DNA of 64,000 nt from Salinithrix halophila. Lineage in GTDB: Bacteria > Bacillota > Bacilli > Thermoactinomycetales > DSM-45169. Made by a program: the position numbers and the translations under genes. The DNA lies in NCBI RefSeq assembly GCF_042650125.1, contig NZ_JBHSAP010000009.1, positions 712,919 through 776,918 on the forward strand, given 5' to 3'. This document shows positions 32,053 to 41,756 of the stretch, in pieces. A model generated the notes under the pieces. That model was not told where the DNA came from. It searched no databases and saw only the letters and a program-made list of their open reading frames with translations. Every line of letters begins with the position of its first letter. Within the stretch, counting starts at the first letter, position 1.

Positions 32053-33981
32053 CTACGAAACCATAGCCCGTTTCAGATTTTGCAGATACCGCGTCCGAAC
32101 CATCGCAAAATAAATCAGTTGCAGAAGGAAAAAGGCACCGATGGTCACCAGAGACGGAACCAACACCGATTCGATGGGAAACATGTTTTGCATCGCGATG
32201 AAGGCAACCGATGTGTGGCCTACAGCTAACCCAAAGGGAACGAAGAACAGGAGAGCAATCTGGATCCCGGCGCTTCGTTTCATCTCTTCCACCGTGAGAC
32301 CGATCTTGGAAATCGCCCGATATCGAAGCTGTTCCCGCTCCAAATCGGTAAATAAGCGGAAGTATAAGAAACTGCCTGCACAGACGAAGAAGATAACCGC
32401 GATGAATAAACCGACAAACAGCGTGGCCCCGTATCCTTGTTTCATCTCCGCATAAAATAAGTCAGGAGAGGAAAAAGACGGATCGAAGGTTTCGAGCTTG
32501 AGCTTTTCCTTTAACCCCTTTGCGATCTTGACCGCTTGCGGATTTGGAATTGAGTCTTTCCATTCCGGAACCGAATAGCCGATATAGGTTTCGATTTGTT
32601 GATCCTTTTTGATTTGGTCATAAAAGCGATCCGGAACGACGAATGTGAGAGGCTCCTGGTAGGCTATCACTTGCTGATCGCTTCTGTCTGCAATCGAAAG
32701 GGATTTCTTATTCAAGCGGACGTGGGAGCCGATTTTTTGCTCTGTACGGGATTTTTCCGACCTTTGATCGATGAGGAGGGCTTGCCCCGGCTCCAATGTC
32801 CGGGGCTTCTGCTTTAAGGCCTTGGCCATTTTCTGATATTGGGAAAGTTTCAGCACACCCACGATGTCGGGAAACTTGGGACTGGAAAGCTTCCCATATA
32901 GGCGATCCGCTCGCACCTTTTGGTATCGAACCCCTGCCCGATCCAGTTCTTTTTCGATGACGGCTAGATCTGACTCTCCCTTGGCCTGATTTTTCTTCGT
33001 CGTCGGATCGAAGGTGTAATCAAAGGTATACGGATAAAATTTCGCCTGGGATTCCAGCACTTCAAATTGACTTAGGAGGGCGCCGGTGGCTGAAAAGGCC
33101 ACGGTGGACACCATGGTTACCAGGAAAAACATGCGGGCATTATCCTCCATCCGGTAAGTCAAATCGGATAACCAGAGCAAGCGGACTCCCCGCCTATAAA
33201 ACCGGCGTCTTTTTTTCGTCAAACGAATCAGGGCAACACTGGCCTGGGTATACAGGAAATAGGTTCCCACCGTAGTCAGGCCGATAATCGGGAGCATCCA
33301 TTGTTCAAACTCACCCGGATATTGATCACTAACCACAATCGCTAATCCGTAACCCCCGACCAAGCACGCCGCTGACAAGAGGGACAAGAGGATCGAGGCC
33401 TTCGGTTCTTTCTTCGGTTTTTTGCTCCCCTGCAGCAACTCGATGACCCGGTTGTTCCGCACCAGAAAAACCGTGGCCAAGGAAATGACGAAAAACATCG
33501 GGAAAAAGGAACAAACGGTCAACAACATCGCCTTGACAGGAAAATAGAAGGGAAGTTTCTTGAGCCCCAACACATCCGCTCCGACGATGAGAAATCCCTT
33601 GGAAAAGAGGAGACCCGCGACAATCCCGCCTCCGACAGACAGAGCCCCGATAAACAGATTCTCTAAGAAGACGAGTCGATTCAGCTGTCCCCGGGTCACG
33701 CCGTGGATCGTCAAGATCCCAAACTCTTTCTTTCGCACGCTGAGAAAAGCACTTACCGAATACAGCACAAAAAGAAAGGAAAACACAAAGATGATATATT
33801 CCGCAGCCTTCATCCCTTGGGCCACTGTTTTACTCATTTCGCTCTGATCGATATCGGGATGAAAGATGAACAGCGCGTAGGTAAAGAAGACCATGACAGC
33901 AAAAGCGCTACTCAAACAATAAGCTAGGTAGGAATGGAAGTTGCGGCGGACATTGTTAAACGCGAACCGAGGAAAGGTCAT
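32053..33981 (-). CDS. bceB: Bce-type ABC transporter permease
   Basis: A 642-aa FtsX-like permease. About ten membrane helices are visible, with a roughly 210-residue extracellular loop between the seventh (near 285-305) and eighth (near 515-540), the hallmark of BceB peptide-antibiotic sensors and detoxifiers. GGGAGGG lies seven bases before the second in-frame ATG (33981), which is taken as the start; the first ATG is too close. The start overlaps the end of the ATPase gene by 26 nt. It acts with the ATPase and signals to the histidine kinase upstream. The substrate is presumably a cell-wall-active peptide. Confidence 0.9.
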   Translation of the reverse strand: MTFPRFAFNNVRRNFHSYLAYCLSSAFAVMVFFTYALFIFHPDIDQSEMSKTVAQGMKAAEYIIFVFSFLFVLYSVSAFLSVRKKEFGILTIHGVTRGQLNRLVFLENLFIGALSVGGGIVAGLLFSKGFLIVGADVLGLKKLPFYFPVKAMLLTVCSFFPMFFVISLATVFLVRNNRVIELLQGSKKPKKEPKASILLSLLSAACLVGGYGLAIVVSDQYPGEFEQWMLPIIGLTTVGTYFLYTQASVALIRLTKKRRRFYRRGVRLLWLSDLTYRMEDNARMFFLVTMVSTVAFSATGALLSQFEVLESQAKFYPYTFDYTFDPTTKKNQAKGESDLAVIEKELDRAGVRYQKVRADRLYGKLSSPKFPDIVGVLKLSQYQKMAKALKQKPRTLEPGQALLIDQRSEKSRTEQKIGSHVRLNKKSLSIADRSDQQVIAYQEPLTFVVPDRFYDQIKKDQQIETYIGYSVPEWKDSIPNPQAVKIAKGLKEKLKLETFDPSFSSPDLFYAEMKQGYGATLFVGLFIAVIFFVCAGSFLYFRLFTDLEREQLRYRAISKIGLTVEEMKRSAGIQIALLFFVPFGLAVGHTSVAFIAMQNMFPIESVLVPSLVTIGAFFLLQLIYFAMVRTRYLQNLKRAMVS

Positions 33982-34726
33982 GGGCATTCCCTCCCATCAG
34001 GGACAGGACATCCACGATCTGCTGAAAGAAATCCTGGCGACTCTCTCCGCGATGAATTTCATTGTACAGCCGACCGTCCTTGATGAAGACCACCCGGTGG
34101 CAGTAGCTGGCTGCCAGCGGATCGTGGGTCACCATCATCATGGTGGTGCCGTCCTCGCTGTTGATCGTCTCCATCGTCTCCATCACGCTACGGGAGGACT
34201 TGGAATCCAGGTTTCCCGTCGGTTCGTCCGCCAGCAACAAAGACGGGGAATGGATGATCGCCCGGGCGATGGCGGCACGTTGAGCTTGTCCGCCGGATAC
34301 TTCATAGGTCCGTTTGTCGAGGATCTCGACGATGCCCAGCTTCTTCGCCACGGCCATCAGTTTTTGCTCCATCTCCTCCAGGCTCTTTTTGTCCAGAGTG
34401 AGAGGGAGCACGATGTTTTCCCCGATGGTCAGCGTATCGAGCAGATTGAAATCCTGGAAAACAAACCCCAGGTGACGCCGACGGAACAAAGCCAGTTTCG
34501 ACCCCTTCATACGGTGCGGGTTTTCCCCCTTCAAGAGGACTTCCCCCGAGGTGGGGGAATCGATGGTCGCCACCATATTCAACAAGGTGGTTTTTCCGCT
34601 TCCCGATGGGCCCATGATACCGACGAATTCCCCTCGACGAACCACCAGGTCGATATCCGTCAGGGCCCGGTATGTCACCTTGCCTCCGTACACTTTGCTC
34701 AATTTCTCCACGTTTAACATATCCAT
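33956..34726 (-). CDS. bceA: Bce-type ABC transporter ATPase
   Basis: A 256-aa ATP-binding subunit. It shows Walker A GPSGSGKTTLLN, Q-loop FVFQDFNLLDTLT, signature VSGGQAQRAAIARA, Walker B LLLADEPT and the switch His in MMVTHD. ATG follows AAGGAGGCGGAAAG. An 81-nt gap separates it from the kinase gene and may hold a promoter driven by the response regulator. It pairs with the overlapping permease. Confidence 0.94.
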   Translation of the reverse strand: MDMLNVEKLSKVYGGKVTYRALTDIDLVVRRGEFVGIMGPSGSGKTTLLNMVATIDSPTSGEVLLKGENPHRMKGSKLALFRRRHLGFVFQDFNLLDTLTIGENIVLPLTLDKKSLEEMEQKLMAVAKKLGIVEILDKRTYEVSGGQAQRAAIARAIIHSPSLLLADEPTGNLDSKSSRSVMETMETINSEDGTTMMMVTHDPLAASYCHRVVFIKDGRLYNEIHRGESRQDFFQQIVDVLSLMGGNAHDLSSVRV

Positions 34727-34807
34727 CTTTCCGCCTCCTTAACTTGAATCTGACCTTAGTGTAAAGGAGGAACAGACAGCTTCCCATCGAAGTTCCTTAA
34801 ATCAAGC

Positions 34808-35809
34808 TTAATTAGTTGTAAGGTCCGTTCGGGCACTGAAGAAAACGATCCGGACCGCCGTTCCCTCGCCCGGCTCCGATTCCAGCTCCACATGATGGTC
34901 CAGGTGCCGGCAAACCTTCCGGACCAAATACAGACCCATCCCCGTTGATTCACTGAAGATTCGTCCATTCTCGCCGGTATAATACGGTTCAAAAACCCGC
35001 TCCACATCCTTCTTAGGGATTCCCACTCCTCGGTCCCGTACTTCCAGGACCGCATTCTTTCCCCGAAAAAAAGAAGACACCGTTACTTTCTCACCGGAGT
35101 CCGAAGAATATCGGACGGCGTTGCTGATCAATTGCTTGAGGATAAAAGCCAGCCATTTGGCATCGGACTCTACATAAACCTCCCGTTTTACCCTCAATTC
35201 GGGGTACACACGGTTTTGAATGAAGAGCCGTTTGCTTTCCTGGATCACTTCCTGAACCAGATCATAAAGACGGACGGTTTCTACATGAAAATCCCGATCA
35301 AATACATCCAACCGAGCCGTATATAGGACGGTTTCTAACCCTCGTCCGAGGCGGTCGGCTTCTTCCCGGATGCTGTCCAGCTGGGGATCGTCCTCTTGTT
35401 CCAAAATCAGATGAATTACGGACAAAGGTGTCTTCATCTGGTGGACCCATTGCGTGATAAAGGTGATCTGATCCCGTTGCTTCCGTTCATAATGATGGAT
35501 CTTCTCTTTATAATGGCGGTATTGGCTCTCCAGCACCTCGTTCAACGCTTCCCCCAAGGGAGTGGGATCATCCCGACGAATCGATTCCTCCAAGGATGTG
35601 AGAGGACGCGATAGACGACGATAAAAGGCCCGATAGGCTCCATAGCGATAGAAAAAATAACCCAACAGAAACGACGTATTTAGCAGGAGAATATACAAGA
35701 GGATGGATAGATGCTGGAAACCGGCAAACCACAGGATCACTCCCGAGACGAGGAACTGAATAAAAAAGACCCCGATCAGCGGCAAGTGTTCACGAAGAAA
35801 CAGCTTCAC
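34808..35809 (-). CDS. bceS: Bce-type intramembrane-sensing histidine kinase
   Basis: A 333-aa kinase with two closely spaced N-terminal helices (LIGVFFIQFLVSGVILWF and LLYILLLNTSFLLGYFFY), no sizable extracellular domain, an H-box QWVHQMKTPLSVIH, an N-box LISNAVRYS and G-boxes DRGVGIPK and GMGLYLVRKV. Such kinases do not sense directly but are driven by the partner ABC transporter. The start overlaps the regulator stop by 4 nt. Confidence 0.93.
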   Translation of the reverse strand: MKLFLREHLPLIGVFFIQFLVSGVILWFAGFQHLSILLYILLLNTSFLLGYFFYRYGAYRAFYRRLSRPLTSLEESIRRDDPTPLGEALNEVLESQYRHYKEKIHHYERKQRDQITFITQWVHQMKTPLSVIHLILEQEDDPQLDSIREEADRLGRGLETVLYTARLDVFDRDFHVETVRLYDLVQEVIQESKRLFIQNRVYPELRVKREVYVESDAKWLAFILKQLISNAVRYSSDSGEKVTVSSFFRGKNAVLEVRDRGVGIPKKDVERVFEPYYTGENGRIFSESTGMGLYLVRKVCRHLDHHVELESEPGEGTAVRIVFFSARTDLTTN

Positions 35810-36498
35810 GCTTCCTCGCCCCCTTTAAAGCGATAACCTGCCCCGCGAACGGTTTCAATCGCCCCCTCATATCCCAATTCCTTTAACTTTTTCCGCACAC
35901 GGGTGACATACACATTGAGGGTATTGTCATCGACAAATTGTTCATCCCACAGCTTTTCTAACAGGCGATCCCGACTGACCACTCGCATCGGCCGCTGCAG
36001 CAGAGTTTCTAAGAGTTGGGCTTCTTTTCTTCCCAACTCGACCGTCTTCCCTTGCCAAGTCAGTTCCAGCCGCTCCGGATAGAGGACGAGACCGTCATAG
36101 GAGACGGTTCGCTCCTGTGTTTTCGTCGCATAAGATCCATAAGCCCTCCGCAATTGGCTGCGGATTTTTGCAATCACGATATCGGAATCAAAAGGCTTCG
36201 GGATGTAATCGTCTGCTCCATGTTCCAAGGCCATCACCTGATCCATTTTGCTGTCCCGGGCAGAGACGAACAGGATCGGGCAAGTGGAGATGGCACGAAT
36301 CTGCCGACACCAATAAAATCCGTCAAACATGGGAAGGTTGACATCCAGCAAGACCAAGTCCGGGCTCCACTGCTCGAAGTCTGCCAATACCTGGTCGAAA
36401 TCCTGCACCCGGAATGTGTCATAGCCGTACCTCCGGATGTAATTCTCCAAAAGAGACGCGATCTTCGCGTCATCCTCTACAATCATAATTTTATACAT
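35806..36498 (-). CDS. bceR: OmpR-type response regulator of the Bce module
   Basis: A 230-aa protein with receiver domain (IMIVEDDAKIASLL, phospho-acceptor Asp in DLVLLDVNLPMFDG, Lys in YIPKPFDSD) and a C-terminal winged helix (LGRKEAQLLETLLQRPMRVVSRDRLLEKLWD, DDNTLNVYVTRVRKKL). MYKIMIVEDD is chosen over an upstream in-frame Met because it matches the family start, though the ribosome site is weak. It is the first gene of the four-gene module and probably activates the transporter genes. Confidence 0.92.
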   Translation of the reverse strand: MYKIMIVEDDAKIASLLENYIRRYGYDTFRVQDFDQVLADFEQWSPDLVLLDVNLPMFDGFYWCRQIRAISTCPILFVSARDSKMDQVMALEHGADDYIPKPFDSDIVIAKIRSQLRRAYGSYATKTQERTVSYDGLVLYPERLELTWQGKTVELGRKEAQLLETLLQRPMRVVSRDRLLEKLWDEQFVDDNTLNVYVTRVRKKLKELGYEGAIETVRGAGYRFKGGEEA

Positions 36499-36631
36499 CC
36501 CGGTCACCGTCCTCTTCACAAAAGTATTTCCCGTTCTTCGGGACAGGCTGCTCAGAAGAAATGATTTTTTTGCTATTATACCCTGGTCCACTCTTCCATG
36601 AGGATGGATTTATACAACAGCTGAAAAACAA

Positions 36632-36665
36632 AAAACCGGCTCCACCATGGAGAGCCGGTGACACC
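36632..36665 (-). terminator. Terminator of the pepV-MOSC unit
   Basis: ACCGGCTC..GAGCCGGT hairpin followed on the minus strand by TTTTTTG. Confidence 0.8.
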
Positions 36666-36685
36666 ATCCTTCTATTCCGGATCCT

Positions 36686-37342
36686 CTATCGTTCCCCGCG
36701 ACGGACCATCATGTTTCGCATCGAATCGGCCAAGGCCGGGCACGCCGCCAATCTCCGAACGGCTTCGCGGTCGTCCTTGCAATGATGGAGCAGTTCGTTT
36801 ACCTTAGCTACGGTCCATTCTGGATAGGGGCGCTCCATCCATATCAGAGGCTGGTTTTCTTCCACTATCCCTTCCTGCAACACCCGGTAGTACCAACCGC
36901 TTCTCCCCGTTTCCCTCACCCGGGCGGCCAAATTCCCGATACCCCAGCGGGCGTCTAGCTTCCAACAGGGAATCCGGGTCTGGGATACCTGAATGATTGC
37001 CTCCCCAACCCTGAATGTGTCCCCGATACATACATCCGCTTCCGTCAGGCCTACTACGCTAAAATTTTCCCCAAATCCCCCTGAAGTTAGGTCCATCCGG
37101 TTCAGTTCCTTCTGCCAGCGGGGATAGTGGCTCTCTGAATAGGCGAGGACCGCTTTGTCCGGCCCGCCGTGGTTTTTCAGGTCTGCCTGGCCATCTCCTT
37201 CCAGATTGGTTTTCTCCAATCGAAGAGGGCCTGCCACCCGTTCTTTACAGATACCACTCCTCCAGGTACGATCCGGAGTTCGGTAAGCCCGAGGGCGGCC
37301 CACCTGGATGGACCGAATGAAGGGTTTACTTTGCCAGTTCAT
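36686..37342 (-). CDS. MOSC-domain protein, YiiM-like
   Basis: A 218-aa cytosolic protein starting MNWQSKPFIRSIQVGRP. It contains the MOSC pattern: LEGDGQADLKNHGGPDKAVLAYSESHY, TSGGFGENFSVVGLTEADVCIGDTFRVGEAIIQVSQTRIPCWKLD with the conserved Cys, and a C-terminal helical part typical of YiiM (about 220 aa). MOSC domains handle molybdenum-cofactor sulfur or reduce N-hydroxylated bases. An earlier ATG (37357) is possible. The start overlaps the end of pepV. Confidence 0.85.
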   Translation of the reverse strand: MNWQSKPFIRSIQVGRPRAYRTPDRTWRSGICKERVAGPLRLEKTNLEGDGQADLKNHGGPDKAVLAYSESHYPRWQKELNRMDLTSGGFGENFSVVGLTEADVCIGDTFRVGEAIIQVSQTRIPCWKLDARWGIGNLAARVRETGRSGWYYRVLQEGIVEENQPLIWMERPYPEWTVAKVNELLHHCKDDREAVRRLAACPALADSMRNMMVRRGER

Positions 37343-38738
37343 AAATCGCCTGCGCATATAGAGCCGCCGCTTTCATCAGATCCTCGACCATGATAAATTC
37401 GTCCCGTTGATGGGCCGTCTCCTCACTGCCGGGAAAGAGCGGACCGAACACGACCCCGGTGTCCAAGGCGCGGGCATAAGTTGCACCGCCGATTGACAGA
37501 GGCTTGGCCTCCTCGCCGGTCTGCTCTTCGTAGACCCGGGCCAAGGTCTGAACCAACGGATGATGGTCGTCAACGAAATGCCCTTTCTTGTTGTCCCTCA
37601 CTTCCACCGAGAAGCCGAAGGGTTTTGTCGTCTCTTCCAGCAGCCCCTGGATCGAGGTCACATCCCCGGTGATCGGATACCGGATATTTAGGCCAATGCC
37701 CTGCTCACCCCCGACCTCATAACGGAAGATACCGCCGTTTACCGTCAGCGGGCCCACGCGTTCATCCTTCTGTGCCAATCCTAGCTTCTCGCCAAAGAAT
37801 CCATCCGTCAATTTATCCCCGACGAAGTCGAGATATCGCTTCCCAGCATTATCGAGCTTCAGTTCCTGGAGAAATTCCGCTAGCTTTAGGGCGGCGTTTA
37901 AGCCTTTATCCGGTTCCGAACCGTGATGGGCCTTCCCTTCCAGGACCAGGGTGAGATGATCATCGGACTCCTCCGCATACCCTCGGATACGACGGGTAAT
38001 CAGGTAGTCCTGATATTTTTCTTTTAGTTCAAAGACATCCCCTTCCCCAGAGAGACGGACTCGGGCCAGGTCAGGCACCATATTGAAGCGCTGTCCAGCT
38101 TCGAAAGACTCCAGCAACCATCCCTCTTCCGGGGCTTCTCCCTTTGGCACCTGACCAGTCAGGGTGAAGTCGGCCACTCCCTTTTCAGCCGTAATGATCG
38201 GGAAGTCGGCATCTGGGGTGAATCCCATATCAGGCATCTTTTCCCGTTCAAAGTAATAGTCCATGTCTCTCCAATCGGATTCCTCATCCGTACCGAAGAT
38301 AAGACGCACCTTTTTGGACAGAGGCAGTCCCAGTTCCTTAATCAACTTCAGGGCGAAGAAGGCGGCCATGGCCGGTCCTTTATCATCCTGGGCACCCCGG
38401 GCGTAGAATTTTCCCTCCCGCACTTCCGGGGAGAAAGGAGGAGACGCCCAGCCATCTCCCGTAGGAACCACGTCCAAATGGGCCAGCACCCCGATCAGTT
38501 CTTCCCCGTCCCCGTATTCCAAATGGCCCGCATAGCCATCCACGTTTTTTGCGAGAAATCCTTCTTTTTCACCCAATTCCAGCATGTATGTAAGTGCCTG
38601 GGCAATCCCTTCACCAAAGGGTGCCCCTGGCCCGGCTGTGGATTCGTCCAAAACGCTTTCGATGGAACAGAGTTCCGCCAGCCGTCGAACCAGCTCCTCC
38701 TGCTGCTTCTTCATTTCATTCTGCCATTCAATCCCCAT
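37326..38738 (-). CDS. pepV: Dipeptidase, PepV/Sapep family (M20)
   Basis: A 470-aa metallopeptidase of normal PepV length. Zinc ligands and active-site residues are in AHLDVVPTGDGW, RGAQDDKGPA, GTDEESDWRD (catalytic Glu pair), TPDADFP and the C-terminal TAHQRDEF. ATG follows GAGGAGGAAACGAG. It hydrolyses dipeptides in the cytosol. Downstream MOSC overlaps by 17 nt, so they are likely cotranscribed. Confidence 0.94.
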   Translation of the reverse strand: MGIEWQNEMKKQQEELVRRLAELCSIESVLDESTAGPGAPFGEGIAQALTYMLELGEKEGFLAKNVDGYAGHLEYGDGEELIGVLAHLDVVPTGDGWASPPFSPEVREGKFYARGAQDDKGPAMAAFFALKLIKELGLPLSKKVRLIFGTDEESDWRDMDYYFEREKMPDMGFTPDADFPIITAEKGVADFTLTGQVPKGEAPEEGWLLESFEAGQRFNMVPDLARVRLSGEGDVFELKEKYQDYLITRRIRGYAEESDDHLTLVLEGKAHHGSEPDKGLNAALKLAEFLQELKLDNAGKRYLDFVGDKLTDGFFGEKLGLAQKDERVGPLTVNGGIFRYEVGGEQGIGLNIRYPITGDVTSIQGLLEETTKPFGFSVEVRDNKKGHFVDDHHPLVQTLARVYEEQTGEEAKPLSIGGATYARALDTGVVFGPLFPGSEETAHQRDEFIMVEDLMKAAALYAQAIYELAK

Positions 38739-38806
38739 CTCGTTTCCTCCTCTACAACACGGTGTTCAGTGTCATCCATCCAGCGCCATCTCACCAGAAA
38801 AACCGC

Positions 38807-39628
38807 TTAAAACCCCGTTGAGCCCGCTTCTTTCAAAGCTTGAAGTACATCGTCGTGTACATGGCCGTTGGTAGCCAAGATATGTCGTACACCGAGATCA
38901 TAGGGGCGGCCCAACGTATCGGTCACATGGCCCCCTGCCTCCTGAATCAGGAGCGCACCCGCGGCCAAATCCCAGGCGTTCAGCTCCAATTCCCAAAAAC
39001 CCGTAAGGCGCCCCGCCGCGACACAGGCCAAGTGCAGAGCTGCTGAACCCGCCGCCCGTACATTGCGTACTTGAGGCGCAAGTTTCAGGATCGCCTCAGT
39101 ATTCACCTGTCGAACTCCCCGGGCATCCGTTGGAAAGCCGGTGGCCAGCAGGCTCTCGGGCAGAGTCTTTTCCCTTGAAACCGTTATCCGCTCTCCATTG
39201 AGGAAGGCTCCCTTTCCTTTTTCCGCGGTAAACAAATCATCCTGCATCGGATCGTAGATCACCCCGGCAACCACTTCCTGGTTACGAGCGAAGGCAATCG
39301 AAACACAAAAAAAAGGGAAACCATGGACGAAGTTCGTCGTCCCATCGATGGGATCCACCACCCACAATGCTTCATAAGCCCGGTGTTCTTCCAACGCCTG
39401 TTTGGAAGCCTCCACACCGGCGGCCACTCCTTCCTCACCCAGGATGGCATGGTCCGGGTGGCGGGAGAGGATCATCTCCCGCACTAACTCCTCCGATGCT
39501 TTATCCACTTCGGTTACCAGATCGTGGGCAGATGATTTCCTATCCACCCGTTTGGAAACATATACCTTCTCTCTGATCAGTTTGCCAGCCTCTTTTGCAG
39601 CTTGGATCGCTGTTTCCAGTTCTGCCAC
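38807..39628 (-). CDS. suhB: Inositol monophosphatase family protein
   Basis: A 273-aa metal-dependent phosphatase. Motif A DPIDGTTNFVHGFPFF and motif B WDLAAGALLIQEAGG are intact, with metal-ligand Glu in LGEEGVAAG. It starts at GTG after GGAGGGATTTGC. It probably dephosphorylates inositol phosphates or related sugar phosphates; in bacteria members also act on NADP or PAP. Confidence 0.9.
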   Translation of the reverse strand: MAELETAIQAAKEAGKLIREKVYVSKRVDRKSSAHDLVTEVDKASEELVREMILSRHPDHAILGEEGVAAGVEASKQALEEHRAYEALWVVDPIDGTTNFVHGFPFFCVSIAFARNQEVVAGVIYDPMQDDLFTAEKGKGAFLNGERITVSREKTLPESLLATGFPTDARGVRQVNTEAILKLAPQVRNVRAAGSAALHLACVAAGRLTGFWELELNAWDLAAGALLIQEAGGHVTDTLGRPYDLGVRHILATNGHVHDDVLQALKEAGSTGF

Positions 39629-39798
39629 GCAAATCCCTCCGTCCCCGCCTGAAAGATGTCCATATTACTATACCACGCAGGAAGGAACATACCCAATGAA
39701 AAGGAGAAACACAGAAAGAGGAAAACAGGAATTGCAGCGGGGTTAGCGAAATAGGGTACATCATGGCTGTCGAAAATCATCAGGAAAGGAGACTATCC

Positions 39799-40704
39799 AT
39801 GCCTAACGTCTGGAGCCACATCCTATTCGGTCGTGCCGCCCTGAAACATTCTGGATCTCCCCTGCCCTCTGATCCCAACCCCTTTCATCTCGGGTGCCAA
39901 GGCCCTGATTTTTTGCTCTACCATCATTTTTGGCCATGGAAGCGGGGGCATGAGGTCAGCAGCCTGGGAAGCGCGATTCATCGCGATCACTGTGGGCCCT
40001 TTCTCTTAGACCTGATTGATGCTGCAGTGGAACATCCCGGTATGCGGGATTATGTATCGGGGTTTCTCACTCACTACATCCTGGACCGGCGAACCCACCC
40101 CTATATCGTGTACCGCTCGGGAGACGGAAAATACAAACACCAGAAACTGGAGGTGATCATCGATACGCTCCTTGCTGAACGGCTGGAGGGTATCCGTACT
40201 TGGAAAACCCCCGTCGTTCCTTGGATCATCATCGGTTCCCGCTTTCCCCGCCAATGGGTGGAGGTCCTACAATGGACCGCACTTAAACACTTCCCGGAAG
40301 AAGCCGGGACGATTTCCCCCGAAGATTGGAACCAAGCTTACCGAGATATGTTGAAAGCATTGCGTTTCTTTTTTGATCCCTGGGGAATCAAATGGCTTCT
40401 GACTCTGGGCTATATCTCTCCCTTCCGTTACCGACCCGTCCACGACGGCAACGACTACTTGAACGAACGGCAAACAGAATGGCTCCACCCTGCCCAGCCA
40501 GAGGAAAAACACCGAGAAAGTTTCCTCATGCTATGGGAATCCGCCCTTACAGAAGCATCCGACCTGCTTCAGCAAACACAGGCTTTCTGGAAAAGGGAGC
40601 TCTCCTTGGAAACTCTATCGACCCATATCGGTGACCTCTCCTACGACACCGGGAAACCCTCTTCTTCCGGCATGAAAAACCAGATCGCAGAACCGATCGT
40701 GTGA
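39799..40704 (+). CDS. Zinc-dependent phospholipase C-like protein
   Basis: A 301-aa protein starting MPNVWSHILFGRAAL after AAAGGAGACTATCC; an earlier in-frame start lacks a site. His/Asp-rich segments PNVWSHILFG, GCQGPDFLLYHH, GSAIHRDHCG, GFLTHYILDRRTHPY and KYKHQKLEVIID are the putative metal-ligand positions of the zinc-dependent phospholipase C/P1-nuclease-like family. No signal peptide is visible, so it is likely intracellular, and the natural substrate is unclear. Confidence 0.78.
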   Translation: MPNVWSHILFGRAALKHSGSPLPSDPNPFHLGCQGPDFLLYHHFWPWKRGHEVSSLGSAIHRDHCGPFLLDLIDAAVEHPGMRDYVSGFLTHYILDRRTHPYIVYRSGDGKYKHQKLEVIIDTLLAERLEGIRTWKTPVVPWIIIGSRFPRQWVEVLQWTALKHFPEEAGTISPEDWNQAYRDMLKALRFFFDPWGIKWLLTLGYISPFRYRPVHDGNDYLNERQTEWLHPAQPEEKHRESFLMLWESALTEASDLLQQTQAFWKRELSLETLSTHIGDLSYDTGKPSSSGMKNQIAEPIV

Positions 40705-40716
40705 AGGAGGATCATC

Positions 40717-41721
40717 ATGGAAAAGGAACAACTCGGTCAATCCAACCTGCAGGTATGCCGTGTCGGATTGGGCACTTGGGCGATGGGTGGATGGATGTGG
40801 GGCGGGGCTGATGAAAAAGAAGCGGTCGCCGCGATCCGTTACGCCCTCGACATCGGGATAAACCTGGTCGACACCGCCCCCGTCTACGGATTCGGTATTT
40901 CCGAAACGATTGTCGGCCGTGCGGTTAAAGAGTCGGGCAGACGGGAGCATACCATTCTCGCCACCAAGGCCGGGCTGGAATGGGACGGAGAGGAGCGTAT
41001 CTGGCGCAACGCTTCCTCAAAACGGTTGGAAAAAGAGCTGGAGGATAGCCTGCGTCGCCTCCAGACCGACTATATCGATCTGTACCAAATCCATTGGCCT
41101 GATCCGGAAACTCCGATCGATGAAACCGCAGAAACCCTGAACCGATTTTATGAAGAAGGGAAAATCCGGGCGATCGGCGTCAGCAACTTCGACGCCGATC
41201 AAATGGAAACTTGGCTGAAAGCCGCCCCGCTCCACAGCAACCAGCCCTGCCTCAATCTGTTCCAGGATGCGTTAAAAGATACCGTTTTCCCTTACTGTGA
41301 TCAGAATCAGATCGGCACGCTCACCTGGGGAACTCTGGCCCATGGTCTTCTTACAGGGAAATTTGACGAGAGCTCCTCTTTTCCTCCCGACGACCTTCGC
41401 CATCACCACCCGATGTTTCAGAAAAAACGGTTCCAGCAATATCTGACTGCCGTTTCCAAACTGAAGGACATGGCTCGGGAGAAAGGGAAGACCGTCTTGC
41501 AGTTGAGCATTCGCTGGGTATTGGATCAGCCCGGTGTCACATCCGCCCTCTGGGGCGCTCGCCGACCGGAACAGCTGAAGGAATTGAAAGGGGTCTTCGG
41601 GTGGAAACTGTCCGCTGCCGACTTGAAACAGATCGACTCCATCGTGAGGACTGCCGTTACCGACCCTCTTCTTCAAGAATCTCTCCAGGGGCCACCAGCA
41701 AAGTCGACAGTAAAAAGGTAA
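40717..41721 (+). CDS. Aldo/keto reductase
   Basis: A 334-aa TIM-barrel oxidoreductase. GLGTWAMGGWMWGGAD, NLVDTAPVYGFG (catalytic Asp and Tyr), ILATKAGLEW (Lys), QIHWPDP (His) and IGVSNFDADQ are the family landmarks; the C-terminal WALDQPGVT-like WVLDQPGVTSALWGARRPEQ binds NADPH. It lies 12 nt after the preceding gene, with GAAGGAGG before ATG, so both form one operon. The substrate is unknown. Confidence 0.92.
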   Translation: MEKEQLGQSNLQVCRVGLGTWAMGGWMWGGADEKEAVAAIRYALDIGINLVDTAPVYGFGISETIVGRAVKESGRREHTILATKAGLEWDGEERIWRNASSKRLEKELEDSLRRLQTDYIDLYQIHWPDPETPIDETAETLNRFYEEGKIRAIGVSNFDADQMETWLKAAPLHSNQPCLNLFQDALKDTVFPYCDQNQIGTLTWGTLAHGLLTGKFDESSSFPPDDLRHHHPMFQKKRFQQYLTAVSKLKDMAREKGKTVLQLSIRWVLDQPGVTSALWGARRPEQLKELKGVFGWKLSAADLKQIDSIVRTAVTDPLLQESLQGPPAKSTVKR

Positions 41722-41735
41722 GAGAGAAACGGAAA

Positions 41736-41756
41736 AACCCGCCCCTGGGGCGGGTT
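41736..41756 (+). repeat. Gene-proximal copy of the aldo/keto reductase terminator hairpin
   Basis: AACCCGCCCC.GGGGCGGGTT lies 14 bp after the stop. It lacks a plus-strand T-tract because the inserted element follows at once. Confidence 0.75.

Noticed and set aside
39696..39746. 16-codon basic frame starting MKRRNTERGK
   Set aside because: A ribosome-site-like AGGAAGGA precedes it, but it is too short to support without conservation data.
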